Shown here: piece by piece, positions 1 through 9,077 of the stretch | Position numbering within the stretch: position 1 is the stretch's first letter | How the letters are laid out: every line of letters starts with the position of its first letter | NCBI RefSeq assembly: GCF_000467125.1 | Contig: NZ_BATJ01000009.1 | Location: forward strand, 62,001 to 126,000 | DNA from: Vibrio proteolyticus NBRC 13287 | Lineage (GTDB): Bacteria; Pseudomonadota; Gammaproteobacteria; Enterobacterales; Vibrionaceae | Direction: 5' to 3' | Length of the DNA stretch: 64,000 nt | Position numbers and translations under genes: made by a program | Notes under the pieces: model-generated | Seen by the model: the letters and a program-made list of their open reading frames with translations, nothing else | What the model was told of the DNA's origin: nothing | The model's database searches: none

Positions 1-957
1 GCGCTGGCCAAGCACACCAAGCTGAACATTTTTACCATCACCGGTGGTGTTCAGTATCAGGAACATGCGGACATTCTGGCGACCACACAAGACATCGTGG
101 TCGCGACCCCCGGGCGTCTGATGGAATACATTGAGGCTGAGCGTTTCGACTGTCGCGCGATCGAATGGCTGATCCTGGACGAGGCCGACCGCATGCTCGA
201 TATGGGCTTTGGCCCAACCGTCGACCGGCTGTCCTCTGAGTGTCGCTGGCGCAAACAGACGCTACTGTTCTCCGCCACACTGGAAGGCAAAGGGGTGGAA
301 GGCTTTACCGCGGATCTGCTCAAAGAGCCGGCCGAAGTGGACGCCGAGCCGTCACGTCGCGAACGCAAGAAGATTGCCCAGTGGTATCACCGTGCCGACG
401 ACATGGAGCACAAACTGGCGCTGCTGAAAACCATCATTACCGAGCAAGCAGAACGCACTATCGTGTTTCTCAAAACCCGCGAACGTCTGGCAGAACTACG
501 TGCTGAACTGGAGAGCGCCCAGATCCCATGTGCCTGGATTCAGGGTGAGATGCCACAAGATCGCCGGAATAACGCCATCAGCCGTTTTCGTAACGGTGAC
601 GTCAATGTCCTGCTCGCCACCGACGTTGCAGCGCGTGGTATCGATCTGCCCGACGTCAGCCACGTGATCAACTACGATATGCCGCGCAGTGCCGATGTTT
701 ATCTGCACCGCATCGGTCGTACGGCCCGCGCCGGGAAAAAAGGCAATGCGGTTTCTCTGGTCGAAGCACACGACCAACCCATGATGGACCGGGTTGCCCG
801 CTACGTGAAAGAAGACATCAAAGAGCGTTTCATCAAAGAGCTGCGTCCTAAACACAAGAAGCCGGTGTTTAAGAAAAAGAAAAAAGACGATAAGAAAAAG
901 GCGGCGACGAAAAAAGCAACCGGCACCAAAAAGAAAGTGGCGAAGAAAAAGAAGTAA
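1..957 (+). CDS. srmB: ATP-dependent RNA helicase SrmB (5' truncated by window edge)
   Basis: DEAD-box RNA helicase, by family an assembly factor for the large ribosomal subunit. The reading frame is open from base 1, so the N-terminus, including the Walker A region, is outside the window; 318 codons remain. Visible motifs in order are VATPGRL, DEAD (within LILDEADRMLD), SAT, then the second RecA domain with ATDVAARGIDLPDVSHVINYD split across its motifs and the final HRIGRTARAG. The C-terminus is a lysine-rich tail (KKKKKDDKKKA and similar), typical of SrmB-like RNA-binding extensions. The gene ends in TAA and is followed by a hairpin shared with convergent prfC. Assignment to SrmB rather than RhlE or DeaD rests on the short basic tail and the neighbourhood. 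Confidence 0.88.
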   Translation, partial: ALAKHTKLNIFTITGGVQYQEHADILATTQDIVVATPGRLMEYIEAERFDCRAIEWLILDEADRMLDMGFGPTVDRLSSECRWRKQTLLFSATLEGKGVEGFTADLLKEPAEVDAEPSRRERKKIAQWYHRADDMEHKLALLKTIITEQAERTIVFLKTRERLAELRAELESAQIPCAWIQGEMPQDRRNNAISRFRNGDVNVLLATDVAARGIDLPDVSHVINYDMPRSADVYLHRIGRTARAGKKGNAVSLVEAHDQPMMDRVARYVKEDIKERFIKELRPKHKKPVFKKKKKDDKKKAATKKATGTKKKVAKKKK

Positions 958-975
958 CCTCAAACTGAAAACGAT

Positions 976-1007
976 AAAAAGGTGATGCCCATGGCATCAC
1001 CTTTTTT
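976..1007. terminator. Bidirectional intrinsic terminator between srmB and prfC
   Basis: A-rich run, stem GGTGATGCC / GGCATCACC around a CAT loop, then a T-run. The A-run and T-run on opposite sides let it work for both convergent genes. Confidence 0.85.
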
Positions 1008-1045
1008 AGTGTCCAAATCCCGGTCCACAGGCCGGGATGTCATGC

Positions 1046-2632
1046 TCAGTGTTCGCGAGTCGCTCGGAACTGGACGTCCGGGAAACGTTCCTGAGCCAGG
1101 TTCAGGTTCACCATCGTCGGTGCGATGTAACTCAGGTTATCGCCGCCATCAAGCGCCAGGTTCGCCTGGTTCTTACGTTGAAACTCTTCCAGAGTCTTCG
1201 CGTCGTCACACTCAACCCAACGTGCCGTGGCCACATTTACGCCTTCATAGATAGCTTCAACGTTGTACTCCGCTTTTAAGCGCGCCACCACAACATCAAA
1301 CTGCAGTACCCCCACCGCGCCCACGATCAAATCGTTGTTTTGCAGCGGACGGAACACCTGTACTGCCCCCTCTTCCGACAGTTGCACCAAACCTTTAAGC
1401 AACTGTTTCTGCTTGAGTGGATCTTTCAGGCGAATGCGACGGAACAGCTCTGGAGCAAAGTTAGGAATACCCGCAAATTTCAGTGCTTCCCCTTGCGTGA
1501 AGGTATCACCAATCTGAATAGTACCGTGGTTGTGCAGACCGATGATATCGCCGGCATAAGCGTTCTCCGCCCGGGAGCGATCGCCGGCCATGAAGGTCAC
1601 AGCATCGGAAATGTTGATCTGCTTACCCAGTCGCACGTGGTTCATTTTCATGCCCTGAGTGTAGGTGCCCGATACGATGCGCATGAACGCAATTCGGTCA
1701 CGGTGTTTCGGGTCCATGTTGGCCTGAATCTTAAACACAAAGCCAGAGAACTTCTCTTCGTTCGCTTCTACTTCACGCTCATTTGCCTGACGCGCCAGAG
1801 GGGCCGGCGCCCATTCAGTCAGACCATCCAGCATGTGGTCCACACCGAAGTTACCCAGTGCCGTACCGAAGAAAACCGGGGTCAGCTCGCCGCTCAGAAA
1901 CAGTTCGCGATCAAATTCATGCGACGCTCCCAGAACCAGCTCCAGCTCTTCACGTAACTGCTCCGCCAGTTCGGCACCGATGGCCTCATCCAATTCAGGG
2001 TTGTCCAGGCCTTTCACAATGCGCTGTTCCTGGATCGTGTGCCCCTGACCTGTGGTGTACAGAATCGTTTCATCACGGTGAATGTGGTACACACCTTTGA
2101 ACTCTTTACCGCAACCAATCGGCCACGACACCGGCGCACACGCGATGTTCAGTTCGCTTTCGACTTCGTCCAGAAGCTCCATTGGATCACGAATATCGCG
2201 GTCCAGTTTGTTCATAAACGTCACGATCGGCGTATCACGCAGACGAGTAACTTCCATCAGTTTACGGGTCCGGTCCTCAACACCTTTCGCGGCATCGATC
2301 ACCATCAAACAAGAGTCTACCGCCGTCAACGTACGGTAGGTGTCTTCCGAGAAATCTTCGTGTCCTGGCGTATCCAATAGGTTCACCAGGCACTCGTTGT
2401 ACGGGAACTGCATCACCGATGTGGTAACCGAAATCCCCCGTTCCTTCTCCATTTCCATCCAGTCAGATTTGGCATGTTGAGCCGAGCCTCGGCCTTTAAC
2501 CGTACCGGCGGTCTGAATGGCACGTCCGAATAACAGAACTTTTTCAGTAATGGTGGTTTTACCCGCGTCCGGGTGAGAAATGATCGCAAACGTACGACGT
2601 TTGGACACTTCACTCAAAAATGCGTTTGACAT
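1046..2632 (-). CDS. prfC: Peptide chain release factor 3
   Basis: RF3 is a translational GTPase that recycles RF1 and RF2 from the ribosome after termination. The frame is open further upstream to 2695, but the ATG at 2632 gives [17 protein letters not shown] and a 528-residue protein, matching the family length (529 in E. coli). The G1 motif SHPDAGKTT, the switch region, DTPGHEDF (G3) and NKLD (G4) are all visible in the N-terminal 150 residues; EF-Tu-like beta-barrel domains II and III follow. It lies 129 bases downstream of rimI on the same strand, and the holD-rimI-prfC order resembles enterobacteria. Start chosen by homology; the upstream AGAAG stretch is only a modest ribosome binding site. 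Confidence 0.95.
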   Translation of the reverse strand: MSNAFLSEVSKRRTFAIISHPDAGKTTITEKVLLFGRAIQTAGTVKGRGSAQHAKSDWMEMEKERGISVTTSVMQFPYNECLVNLLDTPGHEDFSEDTYRTLTAVDSCLMVIDAAKGVEDRTRKLMEVTRLRDTPIVTFMNKLDRDIRDPMELLDEVESELNIACAPVSWPIGCGKEFKGVYHIHRDETILYTTGQGHTIQEQRIVKGLDNPELDEAIGAELAEQLREELELVLGASHEFDRELFLSGELTPVFFGTALGNFGVDHMLDGLTEWAPAPLARQANEREVEANEEKFSGFVFKIQANMDPKHRDRIAFMRIVSGTYTQGMKMNHVRLGKQINISDAVTFMAGDRSRAENAYAGDIIGLHNHGTIQIGDTFTQGEALKFAGIPNFAPELFRRIRLKDPLKQKQLLKGLVQLSEEGAVQVFRPLQNNDLIVGAVGVLQFDVVVARLKAEYNVEAIYEGVNVATARWVECDDAKTLEEFQRKNQANLALDGGDNLSYIAPTMVNLNLAQERFPDVQFRATREH

Positions 2633-2761
2633 GGAAATGGTCTTCTCTTGGGCTAACTGGGTGAAAAAAGCCGGCGCCGGGCCGTCAGTTAGCAATGCGA
2701 TTTAATTTTGCGCGGTATTTTCGCTTATATTGCTGCTCGGGGCAACTTTGGATGGCGACGG

Positions 2762-3211
2762 TCAGAAAAACAGATAGCTCATGATGATCGCATCTTCGTG
2801 ACCGGATTGCGTTGGGTAGTAGTTGCGGCGCCGATCTACTTCATGGAAACCCGCTAGGTCGTATAACTGATAGGCTCGTTGATTGCTCTCGCGCACTTCC
2901 AACCAGGCACTGTCGGCGCTCAGTTGCTGACACAACTCAAGAAACCCGTCCAGCAGCATTTTACCGTAGCCTTGTCCCTGACAGGCCGGATCAACGGCAA
3001 GGTTAAGCAGCGTGACTTCACCGACAATATTTTGTGCGTAAAAGTAGCCGACGACCTGTTCTTCGGCCAGCAGTACATGATGGCGGCCTCCACGGCTGTT
3101 AATATCGCGGATCAAATTGTGTGACCAAGGGTGTGTATGAGCTTGGGTTTCGATCCGATACACCGCGTCAAGGTGCTGAACGGCTAACGGCATTAAGCGA
3201 GTTTGGGTCAT
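2762..3211 (-). CDS. rimI: Ribosomal protein S18 alanine N-acetyltransferase
   Basis: GNAT-family enzyme of 149 residues that acetylates the N-terminal alanine of ribosomal protein S18 using acetyl-CoA. The acetyl-CoA binding loop reads QGQGYGKMLL (about residues 78-87), preceded by the beta-strand LLNLAVDP, and followed by WLEVRESNQRAYQLYDLAGF, the RimI-typical motif. It starts 6 bases after the holD stop, so the two are cotranscribed and probably translationally coupled; no strong Shine-Dalgarno is seen in front of it. The holD-rimI pairing is also the E. coli arrangement and supports the naming. Confidence 0.92.
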   Translation of the reverse strand: MTQTRLMPLAVQHLDAVYRIETQAHTHPWSHNLIRDINSRGGRHHVLLAEEQVVGYFYAQNIVGEVTLLNLAVDPACQGQGYGKMLLDGFLELCQQLSADSAWLEVRESNQRAYQLYDLAGFHEVDRRRNYYPTQSGHEDAIIMSYLFF

Positions 3212-3217
3212 GATAAT

Positions 3218-3616
3218 TTACTGATAAGAACAAATTTGCTGCCACAGCGCACGGCGTAGCGTGTTATTGCCATCAATGTCGCTCAACATCGGAGTATGAA
3301 GGACGTGAGCATCAATGCCCGCCTGAACATCACATCCGGCAAACCAGATCCATTTCAGATGTTGCTCACTGATAGCGCTAAAATCGTCAGGCAGAATATG
3401 CCGCGCCTGTCCCAACTCAAGCTTGATGCTTTTCAACACACGCGCAAACATGGCGGCGGTCTCGCCTCGCGGGCATGAGGGGGCGACCAGCAGCAGCTGA
3501 CAGGATTCGGGTAAATCCACCTGAGTAGCCTGGTAGCCCGTCAGCCGCTCTGGATGCGTCAACTGCCAGTACTGGATTCCCATTTCGGATAAATATTGAG
3601 TCTCGGTGTTGGACAT
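3218..3616 (-). CDS. holD: DNA polymerase III subunit psi
   Basis: 132-residue psi subunit of the DNA polymerase III clamp-loader complex. By family it pairs with chi (HolC) and links the clamp loader to single-strand binding protein. The N-terminus (YLSEMGIQYWQLTHPERL) has the conserved LG-I-W-L-P pattern of HolD, and the central LLLVAP strand and the WIWFAGC motif are also family-like. HolD is poorly conserved, so the adjacent rimI is important support. No signal peptide or membrane segment is seen. It is the first gene of the holD-rimI-prfC group; its promoter must lie in the 3617-3722 gap. Confidence 0.85.
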   Translation of the reverse strand: MSNTETQYLSEMGIQYWQLTHPERLTGYQATQVDLPESCQLLLVAPSCPRGETAAMFARVLKSIKLELGQARHILPDDFSAISEQHLKWIWFAGCDVQAGIDAHVLHTPMLSDIDGNNTLRRALWQQICSYQ

Positions 3617-3722
3617 AGTCGTGTTACCTGATGTGAGGCGCTCATCCTATCAAATTAATGGGGAAAAAGTCACAAACCTTGTGCCTTTCCCTGTCATTGG
3701 GCTTTACATGGATGGAGATAAC

Positions 3723-3746
3723 AAAAAAGGGGCTTGAGCCCCTTTT
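3723..3746 (-). terminator. Intrinsic terminator after yhbS
   Basis: GGGGCT / AGCCCC stem flanked by an A-run on the left and T-run on the right. On the minus strand it lies just 3' of the yhbS stop at 3761. The flanking 3617-3722 gap shows nothing else beyond likely holD promoter sequence. Confidence 0.8.
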
Positions 3747-3760
3747 CGACCCGCACCGGG

Positions 3761-4261
3761 CTATTGCGTAAATTCCGGGCTGTATTCTATCAGGCCACTG
3801 CGGTTATTCAGCATGCCCTCGGCCAACTCACATATCTGAAAAGCGCCAACCGGCACATCCCATGGGCAGCGCATCTGGTATTGTTCAGCGGGTTGAAAGC
3901 CGAAACGCTGATAGTAATCCGGATTGCCCAGCACCACACATACCGGATAACCAAACATCAGCAGAGACTCAAAACCCTCTTTAATCAGGGCAGACGCGAT
4001 CCCCTGACCACGATGCGCCTTAGCCACCGCCAACGGCGCCAGCCCTTGCCAATTGAGGTCTTCCCCATTGAGCGTCACCGGCGTAAACATCACATGACCA
4101 ATCACTTCGCCCTCATCGCTGCACGCGACCAGAGACAGCGTCAGACGGCTGTTTTCACGCAAAGACATCACCAATTGCGCTTCGGCATCGGTGTCAAACG
4201 CAGATTTCAACAAGCGATCGATCGCCAGGATGTCTGCCGGAGCTTCAGTTCGAATAAGCAT
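3761..4261 (-). CDS. yhbS: GNAT-family N-acetyltransferase YhbS
   Basis: 166-residue GNAT protein. It aligns through its length with E. coli YhbS (MLIR start, SDAEA-L-V--LRE, GHVMFTPV, LNWQGLAPLAV, RGQGIASALI acetyl-CoA loop, YYQRFGF, C-terminal LIEYSPEF). YhbS is thought to be an acyl- or acetyltransferase, but its substrate is not firmly known to me. Its start overlaps the end of ubiT by 17 bases, so the two are cotranscribed and probably coupled, the same pairing as yhbT-yhbS in E. coli. This supports a link with lipid or quinone metabolism, but that is inference from context. Confidence 0.85.
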   Translation of the reverse strand: MLIRTEAPADILAIDRLLKSAFDTDAEAQLVMSLRENSRLTLSLVACSDEGEVIGHVMFTPVTLNGEDLNWQGLAPLAVAKAHRGQGIASALIKEGFESLLMFGYPVCVVLGNPDYYQRFGFQPAEQYQMRCPWDVPVGAFQICELAEGMLNNRSGLIEYSPEFTQ

Positions 4262-4772
4262 TCATTACCTCATTTTGTGTTATCGGGGATTGTAAGCCCT
4301 TTTGCACAAAATCGGCCAGTTGTTCGAGTAAAATTTGCAGCGTTCTGGGTAATAAATCCAGATCGACGCTGTCCATCAGATTCTTGACTTCCAGTCCCAG
4401 CTCCGTGTCTCCCTCAATTGACAAACGCCGCTGAAAAAACAGGGTATCAGGATCTTCTTTCCGCCCGGCGATCAACACCAAATCATTCAGGTTAGCAGAA
4501 AAGCTGACGTCATGCTCCACCGCACCATCAGCCACCATCAGACGCTCATTCTGATAGCTGACATACCAACAAAGTAGCATATCTTTTATCTCTACTTTCA
4601 ACCATTTATCTTCCAGAAAATCAAAATCCCCCTCTTCGAGGGATTCTTTAAATACGGTTTTAAGTCCCTCTAATAAGGCTTTTTTTTGTACGATTGGAGG
4701 TAATAAGTGGACTGGAGATCGCAAAATTGACGCTGCATTTTGAACTAATTGAGTACGAATCTTGTTAATCAC
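4245..4772 (-). CDS. ubiT: Ubiquinone anaerobic biosynthesis accessory factor UbiT (SCP2 domain)
   Basis: 175-residue SCP2-type lipid-binding protein. It matches E. coli YhbT/UbiT over its length, notably the stretch KEDPDTLFFQRR followed by LSIEGDTELGLEVKNLMD and the later LLEQLADFV. UbiT is a lipid carrier required, with UbiU and UbiV, for oxygen-independent ubiquinone synthesis; the SCP2 fold is thought to bind polyprenyl intermediates. The start is GTG at 4772, giving the same N-terminal length as the E. coli protein. It is divergent from a GGDEF-EAL gene, which here separates it from ubiUV; in E. coli yhbT lies directly opposite yhbUV. Confidence 0.9.
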   Translation of the reverse strand: MINKIRTQLVQNAASILRSPVHLLPPIVQKKALLEGLKTVFKESLEEGDFDFLEDKWLKVEIKDMLLCWYVSYQNERLMVADGAVEHDVSFSANLNDLVLIAGRKEDPDTLFFQRRLSIEGDTELGLEVKNLMDSVDLDLLPRTLQILLEQLADFVQKGLQSPITQNEVMNAYSN

Positions 4773-4864
4773 GAGCGTTATCCGTTACTTTGTTGTGAGA
4801 ATTCCTCATCATAATGGATGTGATAACGTCGGTTCCTGTTGTGTATCAATAAACCCGTATCTAG

Positions 4865-4894
4865 CTGTGATGCTTGATCTAGCGTGAATCACAG
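4865..4894. promoter_or_regulatory. Inverted repeat in the ubiT / rocS divergent promoter region
   Basis: CTGTGAT at 4865-4871 and ATCACAG at 4888-4894 form a perfect 7-base inverted repeat with a 16-base spacer. Each half resembles a CRP half site, but CRP spacing is 6, so this is not a standard CRP box. It lies about 75 bases upstream of the plus-strand gene and about 95 upstream of ubiT. Confidence 0.35.
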
Positions 4895-4967
4895 TTATAG
4901 TGAATATCATCAACAAACATTACAATCCATGTGAATGAAACAGCTCTTTGGGAGTCGGTAGTACTAC

Positions 4968-7007
4968 ATGCCTGCGCAACAATTAAAGCACTGGTTTGCC
5001 AAAATAACGGCCCATAGCCCGTTTTTCTTTGCGATTTTGGACAATCAGCATAAGTACGCCGTGGTTAACGATCGCTACTGCGACATTGCCGGACTCAACA
5101 GTGAAGAGTTGGTCGGGATGAGCGATGCCCAAGTATTGGGTGCGCAGTTCTATCATCATCTCAGACCGTATTACGAACGGGCATTTCAGGGCGAAACCAT
5201 TGAGTCCGAAATCACCCTCAGTGAAATCGACCTCGAAACCAGCCTGCAATTCTGCCTGACCCCCGTCGATGACAACGGCACTGTCCGTCATATTCTGTTT
5301 CATGCCATCGACACCTCAGAAAAACAACTTCTGATCCGCTCGCTGGAAGAGTCCGAAACACGCTTTTCCACTCTGACCACTCTGTTGCCCGACGGTATTC
5401 TGCTGGTCGAAGACGACTGCATTTTGTCCGCCAACCCGGCGGCGGTAAGACTGCTCGGCTTCAACACCAACAACGAGCTGCTCGGAGAAGAACTGTCAAC
5501 GTTGTTTATCGATGAGAAAACCAAAACGGTTTTTAATACGCCGTTGGGGCTGTTACTTGCGGAAGCGCCGCTGGTGTGTCTGACAGGACCGAAATGCGGC
5601 TTTGAACGCAAGGTGCAGTTGCATGCCGATGCCGCCACTCTGCTCGGCAGCAACACGCAACTGGTGCTGATCCAGGACGCCGACGAACAGCCGAAGCCAT
5701 TATCGCTCGCCAAGAGTGAAAACGCCCATACCGACTCGTTAACCGGCCTGTTTAACCGCTTCGGTTTCACCAAACGTCTTGAGCAGTTTATCCAGAATGA
5801 CACACCGCTGATCATGCTTTATCTGGATATCGACAATTTCAAAAACATCAATGACTCACTCGGTCATCACATTGGTGACAAAGTGATCAAAGAGGTCTCC
5901 TCCCGCCTGAAGCGTTTGCTGCCTCAGCACGCAGTCCTTGGCCATCTTGGCGGTGATGAATTCGGCATCATCATTCCCGAACCGGACAACAATCGCATGG
6001 CTGAGATGCTCTCCGAGCGCATCATTTCACTGATCAATCAGCCATTCGACCTGCATCATTTCAGCAAACGTCTTGCTTGCTCCATCGGCAGTGTTGCGTA
6101 TCCGGGCGACGGCAACGATGCACGCATCCTGCTGCAAAATGCCGATACGGCGATGTATGAGGCCAAAGATCGCGGTCGCAATCGCCTGATCCGTTTCAAC
6201 GATCAGATGAACAAAGAAGCCCGCATGCGTCTGTGGCTCGAGATCGAACTGCAAAAAGCACTGCAACAAAATGGTCTCGAGGTGTGGTACCAGCCCAAAG
6301 TGAATGCGCGCGATTTCAGCATCAACGGCGCCGAAGCGCTGGTGCGCTGGAAACATCCGGTGGAAGGGTATATTTCTCCGGGTGCTTTCATTCCGGTGGC
6401 GGAGCGCGCCGGCTTGATTGAGCACCTTGGCCGCGTGGTAATGCGCGATGTCTTCGCTACTGTCAAACGCTGGAAACTGCAGGGGATTTTACCTGGACGG
6501 GTGGCCATCAATTTGTCGCCGGAGCAGTTCGGCAACCCGAAACTGATCGACTTCATGGAAAAGTTATTGCGTACCACCGAGCTGGATCCGGCCTGCATTA
6601 CTTTTGAGCTGACGGAAAGTGCGGTCATGAGTGACAGCGAACACACTCTGCAAATGCTCAATGCCATCAAGAAACTCGGCTTTGGTCTGTCGATCGATGA
6701 TTTTGGAACCGGCTACTCGTCGCTGTCGTATCTGGCACGTTTTCCACTCGATGAACTCAAAATCGATCGCGCCTTTATCAGTGACATCGATACCCTGCCT
6801 AAGCAGGTCACTGTGATTGAAAATATCATCAATCTGGGCAAATCCCTCAATCTGACTGTGGTCGCCGAAGGGGTTGAAACTCAGCAGCAGGCAACCTTAC
6901 TGTCCAATCTCAACTGCAATTCCATTCAGGGCTTTCATTTCTACCGCCCACAACCGAAACACGAAGTGGAAGAGCTGTTCGCCCAGAACCGTCGCCACAA
7001 GAACTAA
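4968..7007 (+). CDS. rocS: PAS-GGDEF-EAL cyclic di-GMP turnover protein (RocS-like)
   Basis: 679-residue cytoplasmic protein with no membrane segment. Two PAS-like domains occupy about residues 1-125 and 125-245. A GGDEF domain follows (about 250-415) with intact LGGDEF and HTDSLTGLFNR, then an EAL domain (about 430-675) with EALVRW, NLSPEQF, ELTES, IDDFGTGYSS, LKIDRAFI and AEGVET, the set expected of an active phosphodiesterase. The RxxD inhibitory site normally five residues before GGDEF is absent (the region reads LPQHAVLGHL). The symbol rests on position: Vibrio cholerae RocS, as I remember, is a GGDEF-EAL protein beside the ubiUV homologues. Family call is firm, the symbol less so. The only purine-rich stretch (GGGAG) is about 13 bases before the ATG, so the start is slightly uncertain. 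Confidence 0.8.
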   Translation: MPAQQLKHWFAKITAHSPFFFAILDNQHKYAVVNDRYCDIAGLNSEELVGMSDAQVLGAQFYHHLRPYYERAFQGETIESEITLSEIDLETSLQFCLTPVDDNGTVRHILFHAIDTSEKQLLIRSLEESETRFSTLTTLLPDGILLVEDDCILSANPAAVRLLGFNTNNELLGEELSTLFIDEKTKTVFNTPLGLLLAEAPLVCLTGPKCGFERKVQLHADAATLLGSNTQLVLIQDADEQPKPLSLAKSENAHTDSLTGLFNRFGFTKRLEQFIQNDTPLIMLYLDIDNFKNINDSLGHHIGDKVIKEVSSRLKRLLPQHAVLGHLGGDEFGIIIPEPDNNRMAEMLSERIISLINQPFDLHHFSKRLACSIGSVAYPGDGNDARILLQNADTAMYEAKDRGRNRLIRFNDQMNKEARMRLWLEIELQKALQQNGLEVWYQPKVNARDFSINGAEALVRWKHPVEGYISPGAFIPVAERAGLIEHLGRVVMRDVFATVKRWKLQGILPGRVAINLSPEQFGNPKLIDFMEKLLRTTELDPACITFELTESAVMSDSEHTLQMLNAIKKLGFGLSIDDFGTGYSSLSYLARFPLDELKIDRAFISDIDTLPKQVTVIENIINLGKSLNLTVVAEGVETQQQATLLSNLNCNSIQGFHFYRPQPKHEVEELFAQNRRHKN

Positions 7008-7120
7008 CTCCAAATAAGTATTTGATAAAAAACTGAAGTAAACCTGCCTTACATCAAATCCGCGCTTGATTATCCTTCATAAAATGCCCGCCACTTTGAG
7101 ACAAAGTTTGGTATGAAACG

Positions 7121-8134
7121 ATGGAACTCTTATGCCCGGCCGGCAACCTGCCCGCCCTGAAAACCGCAATCGACTGTGGCGCCGATGCGGTGTATATCGG
7201 CTTTAAAGATGACACCAATGCGCGTCACTTCGCGGGCCTGAACTTTACCGGTAAGAAGCTGGATAAAGCGGTGCAGTACACCCACGACCATGGCAGGAAA
7301 ATACACGTTGCGCTGAACACGTTTGCTCATCCGGACGGCTTCCAGCGCTGGACCGATGCGGTAGATCGGGCGGCGGCGATTGGCGTGGATGCATTGATCG
7401 TAGCCGACATTGCGCTGTTGGAATACGCCGCCACGCGCTATCCGCACCTGGAATTGCATTTGTCAGTACAGGCCTCTGCCACCAATGTTCCGGCCATCGA
7501 ATTCTATCAGCGCAATTTTAAGGTCAAACGCGTCGTCCTGCCGCGGGTACTATCCATTCATCAGGTGAAGCAGCTCTCGCGTAACATCAGCGAAGAGGTC
7601 GAGCTGGAAGTATTTGCTTTTGGCAGCCTGTGCATCATGTCTGAGGGGCGCTGCTATCTCTCCTCCTACCTGACCGGTGAATCCCCCAACACCGTCGGTG
7701 CGTGTTCGCCAGCGCGCTATGTCCGCTGGCAGGAAACCAGCGACGGACTGGAATCCCGGCTCAACAATATCCTCATCGACCGCTACGGCGCCGGCGAAAA
7801 CGCCGGTTATCCTACCTTGTGTAAAGGACGCTTTGATGCGGATATCTGCGGTGAAACCAAACGCTATCATGCGCTGGAAGAGCCGACCAGTCTGAACACA
7901 CTCTCTTTGTTACCAGAACTGTTTGCCGCTAACGTCGCTTCCGTCAAAATTGAAGGGCGTCAACGCAGCCCGGCCTACGTCGAACAGGTCACCCGTACCT
8001 GGCGCGCCGCCATCGATCGCTTTCAGGCCGATCCGCAGGCATATCAAGTCGATAGCGCCTGGAACGCAGCACTGGCGAACGTTTCCGAAGGCACTCAAAC
8101 CACACTCGGTGCCTATCATCGCAAATGGCAGTAA
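7121..8134 (+). CDS. ubiU: Ubiquinone anaerobic biosynthesis protein UbiU (U32 family)
   Basis: 337-residue U32-family protein (formerly called peptidase, E. coli YhbU). With UbiV it forms an iron-sulfur complex needed for oxygen-independent hydroxylation steps of ubiquinone synthesis. The N-terminus MELLCPAGNLPALKTAIDCG is family-typical. Cysteines 171, 178, 195 and 234 show the same spacing (7, 17, 39) as the four 4Fe-4S ligands reported for E. coli UbiU, so the cluster site is intact. ubiV follows 9 bases downstream in the same operon. The gap 7008-7120 must hold its promoter; it contains several TTGAT half-sites but no complete FNR palindrome. Confidence 0.93.
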   Translation: MELLCPAGNLPALKTAIDCGADAVYIGFKDDTNARHFAGLNFTGKKLDKAVQYTHDHGRKIHVALNTFAHPDGFQRWTDAVDRAAAIGVDALIVADIALLEYAATRYPHLELHLSVQASATNVPAIEFYQRNFKVKRVVLPRVLSIHQVKQLSRNISEEVELEVFAFGSLCIMSEGRCYLSSYLTGESPNTVGACSPARYVRWQETSDGLESRLNNILIDRYGAGENAGYPTLCKGRFDADICGETKRYHALEEPTSLNTLSLLPELFAANVASVKIEGRQRSPAYVEQVTRTWRAAIDRFQADPQAYQVDSAWNAALANVSEGTQTTLGAYHRKWQ

Positions 8135-8143
8135 GGAAAAACG

Positions 8144-9034
8144 ATGCAACATTCCATGAAATACGCCCTCGGCCCTCTGCTCTATTTCTGGCCTAAGCAG
8201 GATGTGGAGCAGTTTTACCATCAGGCTGCCAGCAGCACAGCGGACATCGTCTATCTCGGCGAATCCGTCTGCTCCAAACGACGGGAAATGAAGCCAGCCA
8301 ACTGGCTGGCGCTCGCGAAAGCATTATCTGAGAGCGGGAAACAGGTCGTGTTGTCGACCATGGCTTTGCTTGAAGCGCCGAGTGAAGTCAACGTGATGAA
8401 AAAGTACATCGACAACGGTGACTTCGCCATCGAAGCCAACGACGTCTCAGCCATCCAGCTGGCGAGTGAGCAAAGGGTGCCGTTCGTGGTTGGTCCGGCG
8501 GTCAATGCCTACAATGCGCAGACACTGCGACTGTTTCTTCGCCAGGGAATGATCCGCTGGTGCATGCCGGTGGAACTGTCGCGTGAATGGCTCAACCACA
8601 CCCTCAGCCAATGCGAGCAATTGGGCATTCGCGGTCAGTTTGAGATTGAAGTTTTCGGCCACGGTTATCTGCCACTGGCCTACTCGGCACGCTGTTTCAC
8701 CGCTCGTGCAGAAAACCGGGCCAAAGATGATTGCGAAACCTGCTGTATCCATTACCCGACTGGCATTCAGGTGCGCAGCCAGGAAGGGCAAGCGGTGTTC
8801 AATCTGAACGGTATTCAGACTCAGTCAGGCTACTGTTACAACCTGCATAATGACTTACCCGCGATGCAAGGACTGGTGGATGTGGTTCGCCTCAGTCCGC
8901 TGGGGCTCGACACCTTTACTCAACTGGATCGGTTCCAGGCAAATGAACACGGCGAACATCCCGAGCCTCTGGCTGACCGCCAGTGTAATGGCTACTGGCA
9001 TCAACTGGCCGGTTTGGAAGTGCGCAATTTATAA
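8144..9034 (+). CDS. ubiV: Ubiquinone anaerobic biosynthesis protein UbiV (U32 family)
   Basis: U32-family partner of UbiU. Counting from the ATG at 8144 the cysteines fall at 43, 184, 197 and 201. Counting from the second ATG at 8156 they fall at 39, 180, 193 and 197, exactly the E. coli UbiV ligand positions. The Shine-Dalgarno AAGGA is correctly spaced only for 8144, so the first ATG is kept, but a start at 8156 is possible. The protein is 296 residues (292 from the second ATG). It follows ubiU by 9 bases. Retention of ubiT, ubiU and ubiV implies the organism can make ubiquinone without oxygen. Confidence 0.93.
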   Translation: MQHSMKYALGPLLYFWPKQDVEQFYHQAASSTADIVYLGESVCSKRREMKPANWLALAKALSESGKQVVLSTMALLEAPSEVNVMKKYIDNGDFAIEANDVSAIQLASEQRVPFVVGPAVNAYNAQTLRLFLRQGMIRWCMPVELSREWLNHTLSQCEQLGIRGQFEIEVFGHGYLPLAYSARCFTARAENRAKDDCETCCIHYPTGIQVRSQEGQAVFNLNGIQTQSGYCYNLHNDLPAMQGLVDVVRLSPLGLDTFTQLDRFQANEHGEHPEPLADRQCNGYWHQLAGLEVRNL

Positions 9035-9044
9035 CCCTGAACGA

Positions 9045-9073
9045 CAACAGGCTCTGTATACCAGAGCCTGTTG
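9045..9073. terminator. Hairpin between convergent ubiV and MATE gene
   Basis: Perfect 12-base stem CAACAGGCTCTG / CAGAGCCTGTTG around a 5-base loop. Neither side has a clear T-run, so it may be a Rho-assisted or processing hairpin rather than a strong intrinsic terminator. Confidence 0.6.
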
Positions 9074-9077
9074 TGAT

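Noticed and set aside
3734..4387. 217-codon plus-strand open frame over yhbS and ubiT
   Set aside because: Opposes two genes with clear E. coli orthologues and overlaps a terminator; no plausible start signal.
4865..4894. CRP site in the ubiT/rocS gap
   Set aside because: Half sites match, but the spacer is 16 rather than 6 bases, so it is listed only as an inverted repeat.
7021..7080. FNR site in front of ubiU
   Set aside because: Several TTGAT/ATCAA half sites are present, but none forms a TTGAT-N4-ATCAA palindrome.
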